Notes: generated by a model not told the origin, from the sequence alone. Shown: positions 1 to 5,508, counted from the stretch's first letter. The stretch is 6,090 nucleotides of DNA from an uncultured Pseudomonadota bacterium (GCA_902776515.1 CACYQE010000049.1:1-6090), one strand, 5' to 3'. Made by a program: numbers and translations.

Positions 1-815
1 GCCAACAACATTTCTGTATTTTCATCGCCAGTGTTATAGAAATATTGGTAAAAATCGAAAGGTGTTGTTCTATCACGCGCAACCCACAAAGTTCCCTTTT
101 CGGTCTTACCCATTTTTTTACCATCAGCCGTCATCAACAAAGGTGATGTCAAACCATAAATTTCACCTTTTTCATTTCCGGCTTCGATATTCATTTTTCT
201 AAACAATTCAGTTCCAGCGACAATGTTGCCCCATTGGTCAGAACCACCAATTTCCAACACACATCCTTTTTCATTATGTAAATGAACGAAATCATATGCT
301 TGCATTGGCATATAACCCATTTCCAAGAAAGTTAATCCCCCATTTTCACGACGACGGGCATACGCTTCGCTGGCCAACATAACACTCACATTGAAATGCA
401 CACAAACCGCACGCATAAAATCAACATAAGTAAATTTATTCATCCAATCCGCGTTATTAACAATTTCAGTTCCCGGCAAAACAAAATGACGTGCCAATTC
501 TTTTACTTCATTCAAATTGTGTTCAACCTGTTCACGCGTCAACATTTTACGCATATCAGATTTACCAGTTGGATCACCAACCATAGATGTTGCGCCACCA
601 ATCAATAAAATTCCACGATGCCCAGCATCCTGCAAATGACGAAACATACGCAGAGCAAAAAAATGTCCAATATGCAAACTATCCGCAGTTGGATCAATTC
701 CCAAATAGAACGTAATTTTTTTATCACCATTTAATAATTCTTTAATTTGTTCTGGATGCGTCATATCCTTTACAAAACCACGTTCTTGTAACATATCAAA
801 CAATTTTTGAGCCAT
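1..815 (-). CDS. tyrS: Tyrosyl-tRNA synthetase, N-terminal 271 residues (3' end beyond window)
   Basis: This cytoplasmic class I aminoacyl-tRNA synthetase activates tyrosine with ATP and charges tRNA-Tyr. I translated it by hand from the ATG at 815; the frame stays open to the window edge, so the C-terminal part, including the usual S4-like RNA-binding domain, is not seen. The HIGH motif is SLHIGH (H48-H51), and the KMSKS-equivalent loop is KKMGKT (residues 233-238), as in the bacterial KFGKT type. The tyrosine pocket is recognisable: Y37 in FYLGIDPTADSLHIGH, Y168, Q172 and D175 in the GYMPMQAYDF stretch, and Q194 in GGSDQWGNI. The start is supported by AAGGGG (822-827) six bases upstream. 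It has its own promoter and sits behind a terminator, so it is probably transcribed alone or as first gene. No internal disruption is seen in the visible part. Confidence 0.96.
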   Translation of the reverse strand, partial: MAQKLFDMLQERGFVKDMTHPEQIKELLNGDKKITFYLGIDPTADSLHIGHFFALRMFRHLQDAGHRGILLIGGATSMVGDPTGKSDMRKMLTREQVEHNLNEVKELARHFVLPGTEIVNNADWMNKFTYVDFMRAVCVHFNVSVMLASEAYARRRENGGLTFLEMGYMPMQAYDFVHLHNEKGCVLEIGGSDQWGNIVAGTELFRKMNIEAGNEKGEIYGLTSPLLMTADGKKMGKTEKGTLWVARDRTTPFDFYQYFYNTGDENTEMLL

Positions 816-821
816 TTTTTA

Positions 822-827
822 CCCCTT
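822..827 (-). promoter_or_regulatory. tyrS ribosome binding site
   Basis: AAGGGG lies on the minus strand, six bases before the ATG at 815. It fixes the tyrS start. Confidence 0.8.
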
Positions 828-846
828 GTATATATTTCATAAAAAA

Positions 847-875
847 ATAATAACACGAAAAATCAAGCGTTGCAA
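847..875 (-). promoter_or_regulatory. Predicted sigma70-type promoter of tyrS
   Basis: On the minus strand TTGCAA (870-875) and TATTAT (847-852) are separated by exactly 17 bases. Transcription would start near 840 and give a leader of about 25 nt. A second possible -35, TTGATT at 861-866, lies in the spacer within a 13-mer shared with the rpsB promoter, but it has only a weak -10 (TTTATG) at the right distance. Inferred from sequence only. Confidence 0.6.
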
Positions 876-947
876 CAAATGATATAAACAAAAAAACTTG
901 GCAAAAACAATTCATGATAATATGTTGGGAAAACAAAAATAATAAAC

Positions 948-982
948 AAAAAAACACCCGGGTTTCCCCGGGAATTTTTTTT
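948..982 (-). terminator. Intrinsic terminator after the 172-residue gene, probably bidirectional
   Basis: A perfect six-base-pair stem CCCGGG (957-962 with 967-972) closes a GAAA tetraloop when read on the minus strand. It is followed, after TG, by seven T (948-954). It starts 14 bases after the stop codon of the gene ending at 987. On the plus strand the same hairpin is followed, after AA, by eight T (975-982), so it could stop transcription both ways. It separates the unknown gene pair from the tyrS promoter. Confidence 0.85.
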
Positions 983-986
983 CATT

Positions 987-1505
987 TTATTTTGTGTTTG
1001 GACCAGCTGTTTCAACAATAATTCGATACGGGCCAACGTTATGCACGCCCTGATATTTTGACCAATCAATGCTACCTAACGGACCATTATCAAACGCCGT
1101 AACCAAAACCGCACGCCAAAACGCGGCGCTCCCCCGGACGTCGTTCGCACAGCCGAGCGCACAGTAGTTCGCACAATTCGTCGCAGACGCGTACGCATAG
1201 TCAAAGACCCAACCGCCCAATTTACCATCATTATTTTTTACACGACACCATGCATATCTACCATGTTCAGGAGACGGATTACCAACCGTCGCATATCCGC
1301 CCGACGTCTTTGATGACAACACATGTAATTCTGTGATATTTGGATTCTGTTCCTGTATCCATGCAATTGCATCCTTTACATAATCTATATCATATATTTT
1401 CACGCCACGATATTCTGTCGCCGGTTTTCCCCCAACAAAAATACCAACCTGAGCATCATCGCCACGTTTTACCGTAATGTATTTTGTATTTGGAATATTC
1501 GCCAT
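987..1505 (-). CDS. Unrecognised 172-residue protein with CAxx-CAxx-CAxx helix
   Basis: I do not recognise an established family. The start at 1505 has AGGA (1513-1516) seven bases upstream, and a strong terminator follows the stop, so this looks like a real gene. There is no signal peptide or membrane segment, so it is probably cytoplasmic. Residues 8-65 look like a mixed alpha/beta segment. The centre carries AWCRVK (C87), then GGWVFDY (97-103), then a likely helix around residues 108-133 with C111, C115 and C119 at a strict four-residue spacing, each followed by Ala, and VRGSAAFWRAVL after it. This spacing puts the cysteines on one face of a helix, which could bind metal, pack, or form disulfides; none of these is demonstrated. 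The DNA for the helix is visibly more GC-rich than the AT-rich surroundings. The 49-residue ORF lies 32 bases upstream, so the two are probably co-transcribed. From memory, unverified, similar WCR...WVF...CxxYCAxxCA segments occur in hypothetical proteins of gut alphaproteobacteria. Confidence 0.8.
   Translation of the reverse strand: MANIPNTKYITVKRGDDAQVGIFVGGKPATEYRGVKIYDIDYVKDAIAWIQEQNPNITELHVLSSKTSGGYATVGNPSPEHGRYAWCRVKNNDGKLGGWVFDYAYASATNCANYCALGCANDVRGSAAFWRAVLVTAFDNGPLGSIDWSKYQGVHNVGPYRIIVETAGPNTK
1140..1175 (-). repeat. Three tandem 12-base units encoding CAxx
   Basis: Within the 172-residue gene, the minus strand reads TGTGCGAACTAC, TGTGCGCTCGGC and TGTGCGAACGAC in tandem. Units 1 and 3 differ at one base; unit 2 keeps TGTGCG. 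They encode CANY, CALG and CAND. The identical TGT GCG codon pair in all three suggests short duplication or strong selection on the motif. Confidence 0.7.
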
Positions 1506-1537
1506 CTTTTAATCCTTTTTTATTTACCCTGTGTTTT

Positions 1538-1687
1538 TTATCTGGAAACACCCCCGGTGCGAACAAATTCCGCCAATGCACGCACCAACAAACCACGCGT
1601 TCCACGCAAAGTCAAAACTTCATCAACATTTATTATGCACGCACAATATGTTCCGTCACTAAATTTATATAATCTCAATTTTTTCAT
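1538..1687 (-). CDS. Unrecognised 49-residue small protein
   Basis: A small basic protein beginning MKKLRLYKFSDGTYC, with no recognised family. I chose the ATG at 1687 because AAAGG lies eight bases upstream. An in-frame TTG at 1723 would sit in the loop of the tsf terminator and is unlikely. Residues 5-27 look beta-rich with a CAC pair (C15, C17), and residues 28-43 could form an amphipathic helix with several Arg. There is no signal peptide. It lies between the tsf terminator and the 172-residue gene (32-base gap), so it is probably the first gene of a two-gene unit. No clear promoter is seen between it and tsf, so expression would need terminator readthrough or a promoter inside tsf. It could also be non-coding; the RBS and position favour a gene. 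Confidence 0.55.
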   Translation of the reverse strand: MKKLRLYKFSDGTYCACIINVDEVLTLRGTRGLLVRALAEFVRTGGVSR

Positions 1688-1704
1688 TTTTGGTGCCTTT
1701 ATAT

Positions 1705-1734
1705 AAAAAAACCGCACTATCAAAGTGCGGTTTT
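1705..1734 (-). terminator. Intrinsic terminator of the rpsB-tsf operon
   Basis: A perfect seven-base-pair stem CCGCACT/AGTGCGG (1712-1718 with 1724-1730) with a five-base loop is followed on the minus strand by seven T (1705-1711). It lies just after the tsf stop codon, ending the operon. A shorter run of four T flanks the other side. Confidence 0.9.
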
Positions 1735-1741
1735 AATCAAA

Positions 1742-2611
1742 CTATTGCAACATTTTTGCAACTTCGTCCGCCAAGTTATCTTCGCGTTTTTGGATACCCT
1801 CACCCAAAACATAGTATGCAAACCCAGCCAATTTACCACCATGTTCGGCGATAACATCTTTAACCTTTTTGGACGGATCCATAACAAATGGTTGTTCTTC
1901 TAATACCGATTCTGCATACCATTTTTGGATACGACCATCGACCATTTTTTCAACGATATTTTCAGGTTTGCCTGCTGTTGCACCAGATTCAATGAAAACT
2001 TTCTTTTCACGTTCAACCGCCTCTGGATTAACATCAGCAACAGTCATAAATTCAGGTTTGTTTGCAGCAATGTGCATTGCAACCTTTGGTCCGATTTCGT
2101 CAATCTTTGGATCATTACCATTGATTGCCACAGCCACACCGATTTGACCCATACCTGGAACCAAAGCATTGTGGATATATGAATAAATATGATCGCCAGA
2201 AACTTTTGCAACACGGCGCAAATTCATATTTTCACCAATTGTAGAAATTGTCGCTGCGATATCATCACTAACTGCTTTCAATGTTGCATCAAAATCACCT
2301 TGCAATTCCAAAGCTTTGTTTGCGACATCAGCAACCAATTTTTGGAATTTTTCATTTTTAGCAACGAAATCTGTTTCAGCATTCAATTCAACAACGCAAC
2401 CCATATTGTCGCATTTTACCACAGTAACCAAACCAGATGCCGCAACACGACCGGCCTTGGATGCCGCTTTGACAATACCCTTTTGACGCAACCAATCAGC
2501 CGCAGCTTCGATATCACCGTTTGTTTCTGTCAGAGCTTTCTTACAATCCATCATACCTGCGGAAGTTTTTTCACGCAATTGTTGAATTAATTTTGCTGTT
2601 ACTTCTGCCAT
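1742..2611 (-). CDS. tsf: Translation elongation factor Ts
   Basis: EF-Ts is the cytoplasmic guanine-nucleotide exchange factor that releases GDP from EF-Tu. At 289 residues it matches the usual bacterial length (E. coli about 283). The N-terminal UBA-like domain is clear (residues 1-55, with LREKTSAGMMDCKKAL at 12-27). The EF-Tu contact motif TDFVAKN is at 80-86, where the Asp-Phe pair disturbs the Mg-binding site of EF-Tu. The C-terminal core ends with the conserved EEQPFVMDPSKKV segment (238-250). The ATG at 2611 is chosen over an upstream in-frame ATG at 2653 because a strong AAGGGGG precedes it by six bases and family homology begins at MAEVTAKL. It is the second gene of the rpsB operon and is followed at once by a terminator. 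Confidence 0.98.
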   Translation of the reverse strand: MAEVTAKLIQQLREKTSAGMMDCKKALTETNGDIEAAADWLRQKGIVKAASKAGRVAASGLVTVVKCDNMGCVVELNAETDFVAKNEKFQKLVADVANKALELQGDFDATLKAVSDDIAATISTIGENMNLRRVAKVSGDHIYSYIHNALVPGMGQIGVAVAINGNDPKIDEIGPKVAMHIAANKPEFMTVADVNPEAVEREKKVFIESGATAGKPENIVEKMVDGRIQKWYAESVLEEQPFVMDPSKKVKDVIAEHGGKLAGFAYYVLGEGIQKREDNLADEVAKMLQ

Positions 2612-2617
2612 AACTTT

Positions 2618-2624
2618 CCCCCTT
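2618..2624 (-). promoter_or_regulatory. tsf ribosome binding site
   Basis: AAGGGGG on the minus strand, six bases before the ATG at 2611. It decides the start against the in-frame ATG at 2653, which lies in the intergenic hairpin. Confidence 0.85.
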
Positions 2625-2642
2625 TTAATAGATAGAACTTTG

Positions 2643-2676
2643 AACAAGGCCAAGTCTTTATCAGACTGACCTTGTT
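2643..2676 (-). promoter_or_regulatory. rpsB-tsf intergenic hairpin, not a canonical terminator
   Basis: AACAAGG (2643-2649) pairs with CCTTGTT (2670-2676), and AGTCT (2653-2657) with AGACT (2663-2667), around a five-base loop. On the minus strand the inner junction adds a G-U pair and a G-C pair with one bulged base. It begins seven bases after the rpsB stop codon and is not followed by a T tract. It could protect the rpsB mRNA end or tune the S2 to EF-Ts ratio; that role is inferred. Confidence 0.6.
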
Positions 2677-2683
2677 ACATTAA

Positions 2684-3535
2684 TTATTTTGCGGCCGCTT
2701 TTTCAGCCAATTTGCCACGGCGTTCGGCACGAGCTTCGGAAGTTTTTGATTTTTGTTTCATTTCTTTTTCTTTGATTTCATCTTCCAATTCTTCGTGTTC
2801 ATCAGTCATAGATGCTTCTACCTTTTTACCGGCGGCACCGCCCAAGCGTTTTTCCAAACCAGACAAAATTGCATCTACGAACAAGTCACAATACAACTGT
2901 GTCGCACGTGCGGCATCATCATTACCCGGAACAGGATAATCAACCAATTCAGGATTCGCGTTTGTATCACAGATAGCAATTGTCGGAATATCCAAATTCT
3001 TGGCTTCACGAACCGCGTTCAATTCACGTGGAACGTCAATAACAATCATAACCTGGGGAACGCCATGCATATCCAAAATACCACCAAAAATGTCACGCAA
3101 TTTCGCAACTTCTTTGGTCATAACGCCAACTTCTTTTTTTGTCAGGCCAAGTTTATCAGCGTTTTCAATATCGGCTTCCATTTTTTTCAAACGGCGAATA
3201 GATTGAGAAACCGTAGTCCAGTTAGTCAACATACCACCCAACCAACGATTGTTAACATAGAATTGACCGCAACGTTCCGCAGCATCTTTGACGATATCTT
3301 TTGCCTGATGCTTGGTTGCGACAAACAAAACTTTGCCACCCGCTGCAGCGATAGCTTCTAATGCGACCAAGGCACGATGTAACAAAGGTGCGGTTTTGTT
3401 CAAATTAATAATATGAATTTTATCCTTAACACCATAAACATAGGGTGTCATTAACGGATTCCAACGACGTGTATGGTGTCCAAAATGAACGCCAGCTTCC
3501 ATCAATTGTTGCATAGTAAAAGTAGGCAATGCCAT
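2684..3535 (-). CDS. rpsB: 30S ribosomal protein S2 with charged C-terminal extension
   Basis: S2 is a late-assembling protein of the small ribosomal subunit, bound between head and body with S1 nearby. Family landmarks are unmistakable: LLEAGVHFGH-type start (residues 11-20), RRWNPLM (23-29), NNRWLGGMLTNW (95-106) and CDTNANPELVDYPVPGNDDA (189-208). The core ends near residue 238. About 45 more residues follow, very rich in Glu, Lys and Arg (EDEIKEKEMKQKSK around 251-264) and ending in AEKAAAK, so the protein has 283 residues against about 241 in E. coli. C-terminal extensions of this sort are seen in alphaproteobacterial S2. The ATG at 3535 has AGGA (3542-3545) six bases upstream. It heads an operon with tsf, driven by the promoter at 3654-3682 and a structured leader. 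Confidence 0.98.
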   Translation of the reverse strand: MALPTFTMQQLMEAGVHFGHHTRRWNPLMTPYVYGVKDKIHIINLNKTAPLLHRALVALEAIAAAGGKVLFVATKHQAKDIVKDAAERCGQFYVNNRWLGGMLTNWTTVSQSIRRLKKMEADIENADKLGLTKKEVGVMTKEVAKLRDIFGGILDMHGVPQVMIVIDVPRELNAVREAKNLDIPTIAICDTNANPELVDYPVPGNDDAARATQLYCDLFVDAILSGLEKRLGGAAGKKVEASMTDEHEELEDEIKEKEMKQKSKTSEARAERRGKLAEKAAAK

Positions 3536-3648
3536 GATTTATCCTTTTATTTCTGTTGTTATCCTCGCCACCAGGGTCATAAAACCGAATATGTTCGGAC
3601 AGAAATTCCCTTTGGCAGCTGTGTTTTTCGCACTTTTGCAAATGCGTG
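3536..3648 (-). promoter_or_regulatory. Structured 5' leader of rpsB, candidate S2 autoregulatory RNA
   Basis: The predicted transcript has about 110 untranslated bases. On the minus strand GCC-AAA-GGG (3608-3616) pairs with CCC-TGGT-GGC (3567-3576) with an internal loop, enclosing the hairpin CCGAA-CATA-TTCGG (3585-3598). A 5' proximal segment has GGCA near the start that can pair with TGCC near 3614-3617, and CGCA/TGCG arms inside it; the two structures compete for GCC, as in a switch. In E. coli, S2 represses rpsB-tsf through its leader, so autoregulation is plausible here but inferred. The AAGGA ribosome binding site is at 3542-3546. Confidence 0.5.
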
Positions 3649-3653
3649 CCGAT

Positions 3654-3682
3654 ATAATAAGATAAAGAATACGAAAAATCAA
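3654..3682 (-). promoter_or_regulatory. Predicted sigma70-type promoter of rpsB-tsf
   Basis: On the minus strand TTGATT (3677-3682) and TATTAT (3654-3659) have an exact 17-base spacer. The predicted start is near 3646-3648. It is the only good promoter I see upstream of rpsB and fits a highly expressed translation operon. Confidence 0.7.
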
Positions 3683-3825
3683 GTGGTTTTTAATAATTGA
3701 CAATCAAAACAAAAACGCAACTATCGAATTGTTTCATGCACCGGTCCTGTTCGTTTAAACATTGTCAAAAGATGGACAGAAATTAGTATTGAAAAATAAA
3801 AATTACAAGTGATTAGTGTATGTGG
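3683..3825. other. AT-rich intergenic spacer with no supported gene
   Basis: No tRNA, ORF with a ribosome binding site, or terminator is convincing here. Isolated TTGACA boxes occur on both strands (3763-3768 minus, 3697-3702 plus) without a good -10. Minor palindromes are ACCGGT and GTTTAAAC near 3740-3760. The low-coordinate side carries the rpsB promoter and the high side adjoins the palindromic element. Confidence 0.6.
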
Positions 3826-3984
3826 TTAGTGGTTAGTGATTAGTGAATCGTCTTATCTGCCCATTCTTCGTCATACCGGCGTTGCCATCCCCTTCTTTGG
3901 AAAAGAAGGAGATGGAACCGCGACAAAGCCGCCCGAGACCCCGGCCTACGCCGGGGTGACGGTTCACTAATCACAAACCACTAA
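3826..3984. repeat. Nested inverted-repeat element (REP/MITE-like), 159 bp
   Basis: Outer arms of 22 bases (3826-3847 and 3963-3984) are inverted copies with one mismatch; each reads as degenerate GRTTAGT heptamers. Inside, a 14-base pair of arms, CGTCATACCGGCGT (3869-3882) and ACGCCGGGGTGACG (3948-3961), matches at 12 positions. Innermost, CCATCCCCTTCTT (3885-3897) pairs with 3903-3915 at 12 of 13, around a five-base loop. A separate perfect seven-base stem CCCCGGC/GCCGGGG (3939-3956) could form instead of part of the middle stem. The CGTCAY...RTGACG ends resemble dispersed palindromic repeats of alphaproteobacteria. It codes for nothing I can see, has no clear target duplication, and may act as a transcript end for the preceding gene. 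The GC-rich core contrasts sharply with its flanks. Confidence 0.75.
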
Positions 3985-4848
3985 TTAACGCAAACCAAAT
4001 TTAGTTATATAATTAAACGAAACACCCAATGTCAAATTACCACCATAAACATCTTCGCCACGTGCCTTGGCAAGACGATATTGAACGTACGGTCCCATCG
4101 TAAAATCACCCCACAAATTAGTGTCCATACGTGCAGCAACACTTAAATCACGTTTTAAATCTGTTTCAACGTATTCAGAATAACTTAGATATTCACGATA
4201 ATACCCATCCGTGGATAACCGAACACCTTCACGAACATCGTATTCCAAACGCCACCCAAGTTCAGCGGCCGATTTGCTGACCCGATGACTGCTGTCTGTG
4301 AAATCGTATTCGTAAACCCCGGCCAAATACAACGTTTTTACAATTTTTGCATCAAACAGAGAAAAACCACCAAACGCACGTGCAACCTTTAACCTGTCCG
4401 CCGTATGATTTGCAGGTTCAAATTCTGTTTCGTATGAAGCACGAACCATTGGCCCCAACTTAAACGCCGTGTAATCCCAACAAGCATACGATAAATTACT
4501 GGAAAGCAAAATTTTATCAGCGTTTTCATTTGTGGTCCGTGGCCCATCATACGGTTTCACTGTTGTTTTACCGTATTCGGCAAACACACTGTTATCCCAA
4601 TTAAATCTGTTATGAGTATATTCCAACGCGGTATCAAAAACACCTTTTATAAATTCTTGATCATCGGTATTCAATGCCGAAATTGGCGAATTAGAATATT
4701 CCTTGGCGTTTTTAATTTTTGTTTTAGATAAATCCAACCCAATACGGCGAATGTTTAAAATTAATTCCTTGTTTGCCAAATCTTCTTCGGCCGCCACAGC
4801 ACAAAACGGCAAAGCAACAGCACCCAAAAACGAAATCAACTTTTTCAT
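3985..4848 (-). CDS. Putative outer-membrane beta-barrel protein, 287 residues
   Basis: The family is not firmly recognised. A sec signal peptide is clear (MKK, then hydrophobic to AVAA, residues 1-20), so the mature protein starts at about E21. After a helical, charged region (21-70), alternating aromatic and polar strands fill the rest: FDTALEYTHNRFNWDNSVFA (71-90), then KILLSSNLSYACWDYTAFKL, KTLYLAGVYEYDF, AAELGWRLEYDV, MGPYVQYRLA and NLTLGVSFNYITKF. This is typical of a transmembrane beta-barrel; the NENADKI segment (107-113) before a strand recalls DUF3078-like barrels, a weak impression. It ends in FGLR, not a terminal Phe. The start at 4848 has AAAGGA upstream. It is last in the three-gene envelope cluster, 30 bases after the 206-residue gene, and its stop codon abuts the palindromic element. 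Confidence 0.75.
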   Translation of the reverse strand: MKKLISFLGAVALPFCAVAAEEDLANKELILNIRRIGLDLSKTKIKNAKEYSNSPISALNTDDQEFIKGVFDTALEYTHNRFNWDNSVFAEYGKTTVKPYDGPRTTNENADKILLSSNLSYACWDYTAFKLGPMVRASYETEFEPANHTADRLKVARAFGGFSLFDAKIVKTLYLAGVYEYDFTDSSHRVSKSAAELGWRLEYDVREGVRLSTDGYYREYLSYSEYVETDLKRDLSVAARMDTNLWGDFTMGPYVQYRLAKARGEDVYGGNLTLGVSFNYITKFGLR

Positions 4849-4878
4849 ATTTTTTCCTTTTGATTAAAAAAAATTATT

Positions 4879-5499
4879 TTATTTGAATATATGCAAAACC
4901 CCATCGCGGTCTTGGTATTGCCAACCCGCATTACGTAAAGCAATAGTCAACGCCCCACGTTTCGATACAGGGACAAGAAAAGACATTGTATTACCTTCTA
5001 TCATTACGGTATTCAGATCAATTCCCGCAGATACAGCCGTCCGCCGTAATGCCGCCCAATCAGAAACCTTGTTCGTGAAAGTTGCAACCATTTGCGATGC
5101 ATCATAAATATTTTCTTCACGACCAATCCAATTTTGAATTCCATGTTCGTTCAACCAGTTTTGAGCCGCCGCCCTGTCCACCGTCATTTCTATGGTCGCA
5201 GAATAAGTTGTGTCGGATAATCGTTCACCGGTTATGCTGGATGCACTTATCAAATTCATCAAAGCACTTGATTTTTCGCTTTTTATTGCATTATTCAACG
5301 ATGATGCATCGGAATAATTTGATAAAACATCACGAATAATCTGACGACGAGCCTCATCAAACGCCATATTTTTTGCATTTGTCGCGGTGTCACTGGTAAC
5401 ATTAACACTTGCTGTTCCGGTCAAGGAAGCCGCAAAAATTGGTGCGTTCAAAAAAACCAACGCACCAAATAAAACCAAACACTTTTTGAAAAAACCCAT
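4879..5499 (-). CDS. Secreted (periplasmic) 206-residue protein of unknown function
   Basis: I do not recognise the family with confidence. Residues 1-24 form a signal peptide (KK, hydrophobic core, cleavage near IFAA), with no lipobox, so the mature protein should be periplasmic or surface-exposed. Residues 25-60 (GTASVNVTSDTATNAK, then EARRQIIRDVL) resemble the strand-helix start of FlgT/LPP20-like periplasmic domains, where the protein stabilises an envelope structure. The second half (WAALRRTAVSAGIDL, FLVPVSKRGALTIAL, then GVLHIFK) looks like a small alpha/beta domain. These comparisons are impressions only. Its AAAGGG begins at the stop codon of the upstream barrel gene, ten bases before the ATG at 5499, which points to coupled translation. 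It lies between two outer-membrane barrel genes, so assembly or partnering with a barrel is a reasonable guess. Confidence 0.75.
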   Translation of the reverse strand: MGFFKKCLVLFGALVFLNAPIFAASLTGTASVNVTSDTATNAKNMAFDEARRQIIRDVLSNYSDASSLNNAIKSEKSSALMNLISASSITGERLSDTTYSATIEMTVDRAAAQNWLNEHGIQNWIGREENIYDASQMVATFTNKVSDWAALRRTAVSAGIDLNTVMIEGNTMSFLVPVSKRGALTIALRNAGWQYQDRDGVLHIFK

Positions 5500-5508
5500 T
5501 TTTTAAAC

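Noticed and set aside
816..986. tRNA or small RNA gene between tyrS and the 172-residue gene
   Set aside because: No cloverleaf or T-loop GTTCRA motif is visible; the region is explained by a terminator and the tyrS promoter.
863..1069. Minus-strand 68-residue ORF across the terminator before tyrS
   Set aside because: It runs through the GAAA-loop terminator and the tyrS promoter and overlaps the end of the 172-residue gene in another frame.
1688..1723. TTG start at 1723 for the small ORF
   Set aside because: It lies in the loop of the tsf terminator; the ATG at 1687 has its own RBS.
2612..2653. Upstream in-frame extension of tsf to an ATG at 2653
   Set aside because: The extra 14 residues fall in the intergenic hairpin, lack family similarity, and the strong AAGGGGG serves the ATG at 2611.
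2753..3361. Plus-strand ORF of 202 residues opposite rpsB
   Set aside because: It is antisense to the unmistakable rpsB, has low-complexity Phe/Asn/Ile composition typical of a shadow frame, and no RBS.
3426..3641. Minus-strand 71-residue ORF overlapping the rpsB start and leader
   Set aside because: It is an out-of-frame shadow across the rpsB leader and 5' end, with no RBS and no coding character.
3746..3768. TTGACA at 3763-3768 (minus) as a distal rpsB promoter
   Set aside because: At 17 bases downstream the sequence is ACCGGT, not a -10 box; neighbouring spacings are no better.
3811..3984. CRISPR-like array from the GRTTAGT repeats
   Set aside because: Repeats are seven bases, tandem without spacers and arranged as inverted arms; there is no cas gene in the window.
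3985..4848. Lipoprotein signal (Cys16) in the barrel gene
   Set aside because: LPFC lacks the small residue expected just before the lipobox Cys, and a normal AVAA signal peptidase I site follows.
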